From NCBI GenBank assembly GCA_021613335.1, contig JAJTWR010000251.1, positions 2,834,501 through 2,898,500 of the forward strand: DNA of 64,000 nt, in the 5' to 3' direction. Below are positions 1-12,159 of this stretch, one piece after another (position 1 is the stretch's first letter; every line of letters begins with the position of its first letter). The position numbers and the translations under genes were made by a program. A model generated the notes under the pieces. It had not been told where the DNA came from. It did not search any database and was given only the letters and a program-made list of their open reading frames with translations. The DNA is from Whitmania pigra (taxonomy: Eukaryota > Annelida > Clitellata > Hirudinida > Haemopidae).

Positions 1-290
1 CGACTTGCCGACCATGCCCCTTGCGCCAATTTCGATGGTAGAGGTCTGTGCGGTATCCTCTTGCTTCCAGGTCCATCGTTAGATCTGCATGCTCATCTGC
101 TTGCATTGCTGTATTGTAGACTGTCCTTCAATGGAACCGTCGGCTGAGACGGTCCAGTCGTTTGCCTCTGCAAGAATGTCTCACCTGGAAGTTTGACATC
201 ACTTTTTGCAGAGGTGTGCCCTCGCGCAAGAAATTAATCCTTCGCTGCTTTGAGATCGTGCGCGAGGTTTTTTTTTACGTTTCCCAGCTT
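1..290. other. GC-richer block, possible retroelement remnant
   Basis: This stretch is clearly richer in G and C than the AT-rich DNA that follows. On the minus strand a broken frame between about 1 and 130 contains a run ending TIEIGARGM. That resembles a short conserved segment found downstream of some retroelement reverse transcriptases. A frameshift separates it from the preceding piece. The match is short and from memory, so the assignment is weak. From 290 to about 1020 I see only AT-rich sequence. Confidence 0.25.
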
Positions 291-1021
291 GCTTGCTACG
301 CTGCCTTGCCTATTATGTTGATAGTATGTTAATGAGCCCATTCCTAATGATACTTGTAATTATTAGAATTCACATGTTATCTGAAGCTAAGATTTTGATA
401 AAACATTCTTCATTTTATTCAGAATTTGAATTTAATTTCAATTCGGTGAGGACGCAAACAAATGCGACTTACATTTGGAAATTAAAGGTAAAGATGCATT
501 CTTTAAATCAATCCAAACGATAGTGAACCTTCTTGCTTTAGAAAACAGGCATTAAAAAGTTATATTATAAGGCAATCATCGTTAAGATTAAACTTTTTTG
601 ATACCAATGTGAATAACATGTTTAGCTTATCTGTGATATTTTCCTTTTGCATTTATCAACTCTGATTTGGATATCCCCAGTTATTATATAATGTGGGAAA
701 TACATAAATTATATTTTCATTAAAAATTTAAAATACTAATAATTTTAAAACTAAGAGTTTGAGAGAAAAAACTGTTGAAGATTAACAGCGGAGTATAGTT
801 AATTAATGAAAGCATATACAATAATAATTAATATACAACAAAATAAATAAGCCGTAATTGAAAGTTAATTTAAACATTTCCAATTAAATATTTAAAAAAG
901 AAAAAGATTCGATGAGACATGCTCAAGTTAGTGGAGAAGGAATAATACAAATTGCAGCAGCCTCTGATTGGTTGAAACAATGTTTCCGTGTTTCATTCTT
1001 TGACAGAGGAGTGAAAACACA

Positions 1022-4000
1022 TCATGTAGTAGGCAAGGCGTCATTTTTTTTTCGATAATACCAAATAATTGCAGCACCCAGTATTGACAGTATAATCAAT
1101 ATAATCAACTTCCAAGGGCACCCCGTTGGCGACTCTTAGAAAATTTAAATAAAATATTAATATAATTTATTATGATGCGATATTAATTATTATAATATAA
1201 CAATAGTTATCATTTATAACAACCTTCGCAACTGTTTTTACGAAACTTGGGATCCACTCTAACGTATCCATCCAGGCAGACACATTCATAATCTCTATAT
1301 AAGTTCTGACATGTGGTTGTGTAAATATCGCAAATGGTTTCATTTTGGCATTCATCGATGTCTGTAAATGTAATTAACTATTTAACAGTTGACCACCTAT
1401 CTACATCATAACAAGTTCATCATCTCACCTTCACAGATTATATCATCCACTGCACGGAGTCCAGCATCACAATTGCACTTGTAACTTCTGTATGTGTTCT
1501 CGCAAGTTCTGTTTCTTTCTTTACATACTTCGTCCTCAATACATTCGTCGATATCTAAAAAGTATTTAATATTGGTAATATCTAATAGTAATATAAACTA
1601 TTAATAGTAATACTTATAGTAATATATAATAATTAGTATAATCTGAAACCGTTACAACATCAAGACGTTCTGACGTATTAATAGCATGGATAATGTCCTT
1701 CTATGCAAGCTTCCGACAACTTAAATAATAGAACACTAACTGAAAAAGTGGATGAAACGAAAAACGATGAATTTTGTAATTTATTAACAAAGATTGAAAG
1801 GTTATCTACATCATAATATAATCACAGGACGGAATATAAACCATTCTTACCGTGACACACTAGGTCATCGTCGATGTAAAGTCCTACAGCACAAAGGCAC
1901 AACTCAAAATAAGCTTGGTTCATCACAATGTCTTTATAACATAATATATTTCCACACAGGAAGTCGTTGTAACAATCTAGCAAAGATTGAAAGGCGGTCC
2001 ATATTACTACTTTGAAACGCAATATGTAATACTCAAAATATAAATTATTTCAGATTTATGGCCCAAAGGCTGCTCAAATAAATAAAGACTAATTTTGAGA
2101 AAAATCACATTTGGTTCCAACTTACATCGAAGGCGACCCAAATACTGAGTCATGGTTTATTTTTTACCTTGAACCGATCAATTTAAACAACCAACTAGCG
2201 TTTCACTTACATTGCAAATGCGTTATTTTGTCATCCATAAAATAAGTCTTTAAAACGGAATAAAGCGGAAAGAGTGGTAATTGAAGAATCCGAACTTTTA
2301 CAAAATTGAAGTAATTTTTAAATGCTTCAAATTTATTAACGATGTTATTTCAATTAATTTGACTTTTTTTTTATTTAGACTGGAGCGAGTTCTAAAAAGA
2401 GGGGCTTCAAATTTAGGCATTTTCAGCACAATCTTCGGTGGATAGAACTAAATTAATAACCAACAACAAAGAAAATTTATTCATTGATGGCAATTTTCAC
2501 AGATCGACTACAATCGGATTGTTCCTTGGAAAAATAAAATAAATAAATACTAAATATTCTTTGTTTTTTGCAAAAGTGTTGAGTGGGGAGGGTGACCCGT
2601 CATAAGAGCCCCGACAAAACAGCCCCGTCAAAACAACCCTGTCACCTGGGTCGGACTGGCTTAAAAAACCGGCCCGGGAAATTTTATTTAACTCCTAGTT
2701 TGATCAACTTAAACATAAGAAACACTAGAGTCTAAAATTTCTATTCACTATTAACTATTATAACAGCTTTTTCATCGTTTCACTATTCGATGCTAAAACA
2801 TCAATGATTTCATTGTTATTGATTCTTGGAAAAGAGTCTTTCTCACAAGACATCAGCATGAATGATCGGAGAATTGACTGGTTCAGAAAATTTCTTAATC
2901 TGTTCAAAACGTATTTCAATTTTGAAAACGACCTCTCACAAGCAACTTGTGATGAGGATAATGTCAATACAAATTTGTAAGCCAGATACAAATTTGAATA
3001 AGCAAGACTATGCAAATTAAACTTCTGGAGTACAATAATAACAACAAACAATACTCAAAACGGTCAAAGCATTCAAGCCACTAATTTCGAATAAAATTTT
3101 GATTCAGTTTCACAACATTTTTGAAATATACTTTGACATGGAGTTATCATGGGGCTATTTTGTCGAGGCTATTTTGTCGCCGGGCTATTTTGTCGCCGGG
3201 CTATTTTGTCGCCGGGCTATTTTGTCGCCGGGTTGTTTTGTCCTGGGCTATTTTGTCGCCGGGCTATTTTGTCGGGGCTATTTTGACGGGGCTATTTTGA
3301 CGGGATTTTTCCGTCCTGGGCTATTTTGACGCCGGGCTGTTTTGACGGGGCTGTTTTGTCGGGGCGGTTTTGTCGGGGCTGTTTTGTCTTGAGCTATTTT
3401 GACGCCGGGATATTTTGACGGGGCTGTTTTGTCGGGGCTATTCTGTCGCCGGGCTGTTATGACGGGGTGCCGAGTGGGGAGGACATTTTCTTACGGTGGG
3501 TCGGGAAGGAGATGTCAAAAATCGGCAAATTTTTGCGGTTGTCTTTTATGAACGACCTCTAAGTGCTATTTTAGGCACCACGAACTCACCTCCAAGTGAT
3601 TATTATAATAGGCACATTTAAGAAAATTCATCGCCGGAATATTCTTTTGCTTAGCTCTGCATAACATTGCAGAATGTTGAGGCGATTAGAGATGTAATTT
3701 CATCATTCAGACTCCATGGCGCCTCACAAAACTCCGAAGTAAGGAGAGTATTTTTCAATCACGATCCCACCCAGCTGCAGTCTGAAGAAGCGTACGCTCG
3801 CAGGTTGGCCAAACGCTCTTCTAGAACTCAGAAATACTACCACTTTATCAGCCTTTTCCATAACAGTCCCTTAACACGTAAATGGATGCTCACGATTATT
3901 AAAAGCTATAATAATAAGCTTAGCAAAGTACTTTTGTTTTTGTGTCTGGAGGATCCAGATATTTTCTGTTTAACTGAAACATGGCTGACCAAAGACGTTC

Positions 4001-7000
4001 CAGATTCTATGTTCTGCCTCTCTGGCTTTAATGTAGTCAGAGGGGACCGCGACTCTAGAGGCGGAGGTGTTCATTAATTAATTAATTAATTAAATTAATT
4101 TATTAATTTCGACATCCACTCTAACAATATCAATCTTAGATCATCCAACCAATTCAGATCTAAATTTTAAAATACGTATTTTGAGATACTTTTATTCAAA
4201 ATACAAAATTTCAATGTCATGGTTTGCCTTGAAAAGCAGCTGTTGAAAATTTTCAGTCATACGTGATCTCTTTTTGTCATTCTCAACCGGTGCAGAACAG
4301 TGATGTATTTTATACTGTGGGATACTTGTGCAAACTATTCAGAGATGTAGATTTGTCATCCATGTATTGAAGAATTTCTGTTTCTGTTTCTTTTTTCTTT
4401 TAGCAAAAGGAAAAAAATTCGCATTAGCATTCTCCAATGTTTGAGCTTGACACAGGTGTATTCTTTCTATCTACATTCCTTGGCAATAGCACTTCTTGTT
4501 CAGCTAGTTCCATGGAAAAGTTACATATTCTCTCTGCACTGTTTTTGGAACCCATCTTTCTGCCCATATGTATTCAACAACACTGACATTAAGATTCAAA
4601 TCGTTTGACAAAGCACTGCGTCAGTCCCTTCCACAATGGTGCACATTATCGTTTGCTTATTGCATATGCAATTCAATTTTTTTTTAATGCCCAATAATGT
4701 TGACAACAAATGGACCATGTAACAATTTTGATAATCTTTAAAGTGATCCAGTCTATTTGCAATGGGCATTCTATAAACTCCTTAACTTAAAAAATTTGTA
4801 AAAACTTAATTTGCTAGTCCTTAAAAACTGAAGCATTCAGAGCAGCACACAATTTCTTCAGTTTGTTACTGGCTCCGATCCAAGTACAGACACTGATGTA
4901 TAATGAATTCTATCGGGTTGGGCGTGAACACATCGGTTGTGAGCTCATGATACCCCTGAATGCTTAAGGAAATTAAATGTTACACTCAAAATCTTGTTAG
5001 TCGAACAAAGACAGCATTTTGCCTTTATGGAGCTATTTTGGTTTTGAACTATGGCAAAAAAAACTTAGTATAGGAGCAAGACATTTGAAAAGATCGTCCA
5101 TTCTTTCTTCATGTACGATCACTTTCGCTCATTTTTGACCAAAAAGGTAAGAAATATACTATCAAATTCAAACAGGAAATGTAGAGAGCGCACAAAGACA
5201 AAACAGGATTGTTTTTAATGTTTAATTTTATCTTAAAAATGTAAAAAAGCAAGAGTATTTTTTAAAAAGTATTTTCAAATTTATAAAATGCTCATTTAAA
5301 AGTATTTAAAAATACCAAAATACAAAATATCTCTTGGAAAATACCAATAAATACTTACATATAAATACTTTAAATACTTGTATTTGCCCACCTCTGCTCC
5401 GCCCATATAAAAATTAAAAGCAACGACAGAAATCAAAAATTCCTAAATCAACTAATAATTTAATAAAATTTATTACATTAAGTTTTAAAAATTAACAAAA
5501 TTTACAGAAACATACTACTCTCACCAGTGTAAATCTGGAGAGAGCATCTTAAATTTTACATAACTAATACTTTAACAAAATCAATTAAATAAAACGTTTA
5601 ATTATTTATTATTACTTAAATTAATATTAAAAATTTTCATATAAAACATTCAAACATTGGCGTGCGAGTTAGCGTAGAGGTTGCGTGCCTGCGAACGACG
5701 GTGAAAGCAACAGTCGTTACGTGTCGTGTTCGCAACCCAGCTCGCACCGCCAGGGAGCGCCCTGTGGTAGGGGCGCTATATAAATGGTAGGTCGATTAAG
5801 TGCCTTCACATCCTGTTGGGATACGTAAGGCACTCAAAAAATTGGCTAAATAAATAAAAATAAAAATAAAAAAATAAAAATAATAAAATTCTATTTCAAC
5901 CCGAAGGATGGCGGGCAAAATATCTAGTAAATTGTAATATTTAACCAGCAAATTGACCATAGCAAAAAAACTACACACCAGCAGTCATGACTCATGACTC
6001 AACTTCACATGTTACTGTTACATTGATGCTTATGTTAAGCAATAGTAATGATAATAATCATGTTATTTAATGGTTAACAGTAATAATAATATCGATAATT
6101 AAAATTAACGTTAAATAACACCGTTTTGAAATTTAATAAAATAGTAAAAAAAATTGTTTTTATAAAATAAAATTAAAGTAATTTTTATAAAAGATTGTTA
6201 TTATTTTATTATTAAAAGATGGTCCTGAGTAGACAAGTGTTTGTCTCAGTTATTGAGTCATGAATGTTCATCAGACCACCCGTGATTTATATTTTAATAA
6301 TAATATTATTATATGATGTAATTAAAACAATGGATGTCATGGGAAAGAAAAAAAAGCAACTACCAATTCTTTGGCACATGTAATCACCCCTTCCTATAGT
6401 GCAATTTGGACAATGATTTCCGTATAACGCGCAGTCTTCGAACAACTTGGGATCCATCTCAACTATTTTTTGCACACTATCTGTTATCAAAATCTGATTA
6501 TTTTCAAAGGCTAAATTAGATAAGATAATTAGGGAATTTGACTTACGATTTATTAATCTCATGATTATATATTTAAACCGTATGTTCTTTTTTATTGGCT
6601 TAGTTCGGAAACAATCATTGTTGAAATGAAATCAATAAAGTTATACCGCTAGTAGTTCAATGCAATCATCAACATAGCGATAACTAAAATTTCAATATGG
6701 CGTCGCAAAACCCTTTTCTATATATTACGACAATTATCAATTGTCATGCACTTAATCAAATTTCCATTATCTTTCGCTGAGTTAAGATGGTTTATATTCT
6801 CATTAATGTTGCAAGGATTAGAAACTCTTTTTGATGGAAATGTCCACTCATACATATTACTATAATTTAATTAGTCCTGGAAGTATTTGCAACCAAAATA
6901 TAATAACTTTTCGAGTAGACAGAAATAGCACTTTCATGAAATCCACAAATGATCCCAACTTTCTTTTGACACAGCTTGCACAAATGTAAAGGACTATCTA

Positions 7001-10000
7001 CCTTAGGTAAGCTCTCGATGCAGACACACAGTTCCTCCTGTCAAATAATTAATAAATAATTTATTATCATTATTATTAACATTTGGCTGGAACGGGGGAA
7101 AGTTAATGACTTAGGTCTCGACAAGAGTCCCCAGGCAACAAAATTGACTACTAACTAGTAGCTAAACTGTTTTTTTTTCATTAGAAGCAGAGTTTAACTA
7201 AATCAAAAAAGTTTAGTTCAAGTAGTAGTTTATCTATTGTTTTAGTTACTAACTAAAATGTTTAATAAAATTTTAAATCACGCTTCGTTGTTTTTTCTGA
7301 TTCACTGGTTTATATTACAAAAGTATGTTTTGCTCACTTACTTTTTGATTGCAGTGTATCAGTAGCCAATAAGTATTAAAATAATGTGATAGTGAAACTG
7401 TTCTTCAATGATAGCAACAAAGATTGAAAGATACAAAAAAACACCATAAACAATGTGAATGTTGGCAATTGCCTGCAAGAAATAGATGGAGATGATGATG
7501 AAGCTGTAGTACTACTTCCACAGAAGCGATGTGGCAATCACTCACTAAATTTAGTTGCAAGTGTGGATGCTTTTCAAACAAGGAGTGACAAGTTTCACCA
7601 GAGGTCCTATAACGTGCAGGCTCGTCAAATGGGTTCCTGCGTGCGGTAAAACGGTAATACAACATTCGTTAGATGCCGTTTTCATAACCTGCAATGCTGT
7701 GGAGCGCTCTCGCCAGCGCCATAATTATGGTGGATGGACTAAGAAGTGCCTTCCCATTCGGAAACATAAGGCACTCAAAAAATGGGCTAAATACATCGAG
7801 CAATGGGTAAGGCGCAGGCTTTGTGGGATTCAGTAAGGTGGAGCCCAAAGGCAAATGACATTTTGACAAAAAATTGCAGGAATATCATTACTCAATCAGC
7901 TAGTACCAGATGGTCTGAATACTAGGCTGGACAGAGAATTTTAGAAATTGGATTAGAAAAACTTTTGCCAATGAACTTTGTTTATTTGAGAGGGACTTGA
8001 CTAGCTGAGATGCCTCCACATACGACTTCTGTGATAAACATGATAACTCTGAATCCTGCTGACGGTCAATGAGAGTTGAATATTTCCTGAAGAGTTGACA
8101 TTTAATCTACCTTTTCCAATATCTAATAGTTTGTTTGAAATTGTTGTGCACCATCATCTCCAAGATGTACTCTGATGTTTTGCTTTAAAGTAATCTTTTG
8201 TACATGTCTCCACAAAAATGAATGATTTAAACATGCATGGATTTAATCGGCCGGTGTTGACTTTGGTACGACAGGTAGTTTGACGAAAATTTCCACAGGA
8301 GTAACTGAGTTCCTCCCATCAAGATGTCATTTCCCCTAAAATCTCTAAGAGTAATGTCAAGAGCTTCGATGACCTACTTGAGCGCTGTGGTGCATTCGTC
8401 CCAAACAATTAATCTACATGTTCTGAGGACTTGCGCCCCATTGCTTGATTTGCTTAAGTTGCAGGCAGGACTTTCTTGTCTGCCGATGTCAAGTGGCAAT
8501 TTAAGTGCAGAATGGGCTGTCCTTCCCTCTTCCATTAACATTGCCGCAATTCCTGAAGAGGCAATGGAAACAGCAATTTCTCCTTTAGCCCTGGTTTCAG
8601 CCAGAATTAAATTGGTTAAAAATGTGTTTCCTGTGCCTCCAGAAGCATCAAGGAAAATGATAACGCCTTGTTCTGCTAATCGATTAGTTTTATACTATGC
8701 CAATAATTCATACAGTTTGGTGCATTGTTGTAATATCTCAGAAGCTCTAGATGTAGTAGCTCTACCTCTGTTGTTCCGTAGTCAGGACTCACGCATCTCT
8801 GCTCTCAGAAGCTCTGAATGCAGCAGCCCTATTGCGAAGCTTTGCAATTCTAGTATTCCGATCCTCTTGAGTATCTGTATACGTTGAAGTTTCATTATTT
8901 TACTCTGTCACTTGGCCAATTGCCTTACGTTTCTTTGGAGGCATTGTTACAGCAATCTGTGATAGAAAATAAAAAAATTAAATTATTATACCCGTAGAAA
9001 CGCTACAGAAGTTCCAACGGTTTGCATGACGGAATTGCAACCTTACCGGCCGGTTTGCAGGCGCGCGAATTTATACATGACCAATTAAAAAAATCTCGCA
9101 AATGCTCTCGCACTGTCTTTACTTAAAGAAGCGCAGCGATAAAATCTATTGATGGCAATCTTAACACAAATTTGTGTGAGGTTTGTCAGCAAAAAGATTC
9201 TGAATATTGTAATTTAAATTTTTATAGTTTTAATACAATTTAAAAATCGTTCTAAATTATAAACCGATATGAATTAAAAGCTTACTACATGAACCAGCAT
9301 ACGTCCAGAAAAGGTTTTTTGGCTATAAATCGCAAAATAATATATCGATTGTTTTGCAAAGTAGACTAAACTGACCCCCTTGTCAACCTGCTCAAGAGTT
9401 TCAAGTTTCAATCAAATTGGTTCAGAATTAAAAATTTGTATAAGAAATGTTCATACAAGATCCTTGTTTTATATATATTTAAATATATACATATAATAAT
9501 ATAAGATTTAATATAGTTCGAGTGTCGTTAGCAAATATAAGAGGAAACGTTGAAGATAGTCCGTATTTAAACAAAATGTTCAATCAAAGAAAAATCATCT
9601 AAGTATGCATGCCTACTTTGCCAACCGAAAATATCTGTTGCCAACGGTTGTCAAGCTTCGTGAGAAACTGGTAGCCAAAATGGCGTATGCAACATCATGC
9701 AAACCGCTTATTAATGCACTGTTGGATGGCATTGACCAAAGATTCCAGAACTTATATAACGACGTGGATGTCACAGCTGCTGCCATCATCCATCCGAAGT
9801 TCAAAATATATTGGACGGACAGCAGCTCATTGATCGATAGTGGAATTCAGGTATGTCATATCGTATATATTATGCAGCATAATTTTTTGTATAAAAGTTA
9901 ATAATATCATACATCTTCTAAATCAGATTAATCATTTTCAGCACTTGAAAAACTTTCAGCACTGCTGGCTGCATCTTCTAATGCAGCAATGGTGGATGAG

Positions 10001-11351
10001 CTGAAAGCATCTCATTCATCTGTTGCGACAGTTTCTTCAATTGCACAAGGTCAACTGTGTCTCACAGTGATATTTTGATGCAGTATCTTCGAGACAATGA
10101 CATGAACATTATTACTGGAAGCGAGACCTTGAAGAAACGATTTATCCAGTTGAACACTCCTCTGCCAGCTAGTGCAGCTGTTAAATGTTTGTTCAGGTCT
10201 GTTGGTATGACAATGAACAGCCGAAGGAACAGAATGAGTGACAGTATACAAACTATTCAAGGACTTGGTTATGTTAAAAATTAACAAACATTTGTGATTG
10301 TAATAAATAATACCAAAAAAATGCATTAGTTCAAATGTTATTACCTAATGACTGCTAGTACTAGCAATTAAATAATACCAATAACTGTTTTAATTTAATA
10401 GAAACAATTCCTTTTAAATAATGCGGAATGACGTATGATCACAATAATGGCGGCATCAAAGTTACTTGTAATTTTTATTTAAAAGTAACTTTTAGATGAT
10501 GTAACTTTTTATTATTACTTGAGTAAATTTTTGAGACAATACTCTTACTTATACTTATATAGCTTTTTTAGGTATTACTTTTACTTTTATCTATTACTGA
10601 AATTAGTTAATTTTTACAACACTGCTATTTTGCATCTCCAACTGGCTGAAAAAAGCCTTAAATTATTGTCTAAATAAAATATTTTGATGAAAAATTAAAA
10701 TGTTCTGGGAAATTACTTGGATATTTAATTATATTAATTAATTGGATAATACGATAAAAATGCGTCAACTACGAATAAAATAAGTAATCATGCCACTAAT
10801 CGCGATTAACGAAATCGATTTGCAGCCTTAATTAGCGTTAATAATTGATTTTTTTTTAAAAGGTACAAATATAATTTTATTCACCTCATTAAAGCCATAA
10901 AATGGCGTGCCTGCACAGTGTAATTCACAGTCCATAAATATTTCGACTGGTTCCGTGAAGTTTGTCATCTTAAAACATCCGACGTATTTGTATAGTTTTG
11001 TTTCTGAAATAAAATAACATAATTAACATGCTTAACTATGGTCCATTTAAGGTTTGTCAGTTAGTAATGTTTTTTTATTAATTACTATAAATTTATCATA
11101 ATTTGCAAAAATTGTCGAAACCCAATTGTTTCAATACCATGTATTTTAAATTGCAATCTTCACAAATCGTTTACCGTATCCATCGATAGCCAAGTCTGTC
11201 ATTCTCATAGTGTCGAAGTTAGCTTGGATTGAAAGTGTGAGGAATTGGTAACCACCGAGGCCCTTAACTTTGAAACTTGTCGAATTGATTGAATCGAAAA
11301 AATAACGTCTTTGTCCAATTATTCCTCCATACACATTAGCTCTTCCAAAGG
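1022..11351 (-). CDS. WSC and EGF domain single-pass membrane protein, 3' part of gene
   Basis: Exons, in transcript order: 11351-11175, 11003-10885, 7037-6908, 6510-6364, 1976-1851, 1554-1429, 1361-1224, 1134-1022 (TGA). All have AG/GT borders and every phase matches. Exon 1 product is unrecognised. Exons 2 and 3 together make a WSC domain, from YVGCFKM through CVCIESLP to ISVYSK. Exon 4 is cysteine-containing and unplaced. Exons 5-7 are phase-1 EGF-like modules; the last two begin DIDEC, the calcium-binding form. The last exon encodes a hydrophobic helix (LIILIILSILGAAIIW), a basic stop-transfer YYRKK and a short cytoplasmic tail. I infer a type I surface protein that binds glycans or proteins outside the cell. 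The 5' end and signal peptide were not found, and more exons may lie in the 4.4-kb intron 6363-1977. Confidence 0.7.
2580..3485. repeat. fold-back-like element with tandem-repeat arms
   Basis: The right arm (about 3150-3480) is a degenerate tandem array of roughly 16-bp units of the type GCCGGGCTATTTTGTC. The short left arm (about 2582-2640) is the inverted counterpart: CCCGTCATAAGAGCC on the left mirrors GGCTGTTATGACGGGG on the right, and both ends abut GAGTGGGGAGG. Inverted arms built from short direct repeats are the hallmark of fold-back transposons. A hAT terminus-like sequence (2643-2680) and a hAT transposase fragment lie between the arms. The whole lies in an intron of the WSC-EGF gene. 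Confidence 0.55.
2758..3051 (-). pseudogene. hAT transposase C-terminal (dimerisation) fragment
   Basis: A 97-residue open frame carries the hAT C-terminal signature, with SSSQVACERSFSKLKYVLNR followed by SFMLMSCEKD. This is the ZMYM/TTF-finger type of hAT transposase. The N-terminal zinc finger and RNase H-like core are missing. The nearby sequence GACTGGCTTAAAAAACCGGC (2651-2670) resembles a hAT terminus of the same group. It is a dead remnant between the fold-back arms. Confidence 0.7.
3640..4080 (+). pseudogene. LINE fragment: ORF1 tail and start of APE endonuclease
   Basis: A 136-codon frame (3667-4077) begins with charged sequence like a LINE ORF1 product. It then runs into DIFCLTETWLTKDVPDS and GFNVVRGDRDSRGGGV, which match the N-terminal part of apurinic endonuclease domains of APE-type LINEs. 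It stops right after this motif in an ATTA-rich stretch, so it is truncated at the 3' side. No reverse transcriptase follows. Confidence 0.7.
4140..5396 (-). mobile_element. decayed hAT element
   Basis: The right end carries the terminus CAGAGGTGGGCAAATACAAG, read inward on the minus strand from 5396. It is followed by the AAGTATTT-rich subterminal sequence common in hAT elements. Similar sequence at 4160-4210 lies near the left end, but the matching terminus is lost. Minus-strand frames around 4215-4375 contain LNSLHKYPTV and a later RSRMTENFQQLLFKANHD, which is the hAT dimerisation region. A stop codon and gaps interrupt it. The middle (4400-5290) shows no clear coding. Confidence 0.6.
5655..5890 (+). 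mobile_element. tRNA-derived SINE, copy 1
   Basis: An RNA polymerase III A box (TTAGCGTAGAGG, 5669-5680) and B box (GTGTTCGCAACCC, 5726-5738) are spaced much as in a tRNA. A unique body follows, ending GGCGCTATATAAATGG, then AAGTGCCTTC...AAGGCACTCAAAA and an A/T-rich tail of ATAAA-type repeats. A related copy lies at 15232-15430 and a tail-only copy at 7690-7796. It is inserted in an intron. Confidence 0.75.
7690..7796 (+). mobile_element. SINE 3'-half fragment
   Basis: The stretch containing AAGTGCCTTCCCATTCGG, AAGGCACTCAAAAAATGG and GCTAAATAC matches the 3' part of the SINE at 5655-5890. It interrupts the coding sequence of the hAT transposase, so it arrived later than the hAT element. Confidence 0.6.
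8060..9110 (-). pseudogene. Helitron Rep/helicase, internally deleted
   Basis: On the minus strand an ATG at 8944 opens MPPKKRKAIGQ followed by RIAKLRNRAAAFRASE, typical of the N-terminus of Helitron Rep/helicase proteins. After stop codons the frame jumps to the Pif1-like helicase (about 8690 downwards). This has a Walker A-like GGTGNT, where the lysine is replaced by asparagine, then ASSGIAA, GRTAHSALKLPL and the Walker B region LIVWDE. A TAG follows at about 8375. A later block around 8140-8100 (LLDIGKGRLNV) continues the helicase. The Rep nuclease region is missing. The termini were not resolved. Confidence 0.75.
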
Positions 11352-11376
11352 CTGGTAACAAGTGTGATTTTTGTAT

Positions 11377-11742
11377 TTTAATGTTAATTGTAAATGATTG
11401 AACATTTATTTCAATTTTAATTGTAAATGATTGAACATTTATTTCAATTTTAATTGTAAATGATTGAACATTTATTTCAATTTTAATTGTAAATGATTGA
11501 ACATTTATTTCAATTTTAATTGTAAATGATTGAACATTTATTTCAATTTTAGTTGTAAATGATTGAACATTTATTTCAATTTTAATTGTAAATGATTGAA
11601 CATTTATTTCAATGTTAATTGTAAATGATTGAACATTTATTTCAATGTTAATTGTAAATAATTGAACATTTATTTCAATGTTAATTGTAAATGATTGAAC
11701 ATTTATTTCAATTTTAATTGTAAATGATTGATCATTTATTTT
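11377..11742. repeat. 33-bp intronic minisatellite, about ten units
   Basis: Near-identical 33-bp units (core AATTGTAAATGATTGAACAT) are repeated about ten times, with single-base changes such as TTTTA/TGTTA. The minus strand stays open because the unit length is divisible by three. It would spell an 11-residue repeat, but the AG acceptor at 11352 puts the array in the intron just upstream of the exon 11351-11175. I therefore call it non-coding. Confidence 0.85.
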
Positions 11743-12159
11743 AGAGATCGACCCTTTATCGTTTTCGTTGCCGAAAATTGACATTTTGTCATTTAAGGCA
11801 TGACTTCGTTTTCTGTCCCACTAGGAAAATTAATTCTCGGTTCATTTTCTTTCATGGTCGAAATTGCTTTGGAATAGAAAAAAATGAAAATATCTTTTTT
11901 TGTTTAGTTTTTAACAATTCAGTTTTTGTTTATTGAATTTGTATCGTTCACATATACAACAGGGCTCGGCAAACTCCGGCCTAGCTAGTATTAACGCTCC
12001 CTAGATATAGCAAGCACTTCTAGCCAAGCTAGAAGCTCATGAATATTCGTAAGAAAATAAGTAAGTAGACTTTGGTAACAGACCTTACGTCATATTGATT
12101 TATAAGTTTAAATTAAATTAACTAATAAATATTTGTCGTCAATTTAAATTGTAAATATA

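Larger units (their letters stand above)
7440..10640 (+). pseudogene. hAT transposase pseudogene split by SINE and Helitron
   Basis: Pieces of one Ac-like hAT transposase appear in order on the plus strand. They are CGNHSLNLVASVDAF (about 7530-7575), ALWDSVRWSPKANDIL (about 7808-7870), TRWSEY and NFVYLRG (about 7900-7995), a core segment from LLPTVVKLREKL to AAIIHPKFKIYW (9605-9830) and the dimerisation region TPLPASAAVKCLFRSVG to RRNRMSDS (about 10155-10245). Stops and frameshifts occur throughout. AAGTAACTTTT-rich sequence (10450-10625) ending CAACACTG looks like its right end. SINE sequence interrupts it at 7690-7796 and Helitron sequence at about 8060-9110. It sits in the intron that splits the WSC domain. 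Confidence 0.7.

Noticed and set aside
8324..8887. 187-codon plus-strand frame
   Set aside because: It is the antisense shadow of the Helitron helicase pseudogene on the minus strand.
11146..11784. 212-codon minus-strand frame with an 11-residue repeat
   Set aside because: A good AG acceptor at 11352 and matching phase with the next exon place the repeat array in an intron.
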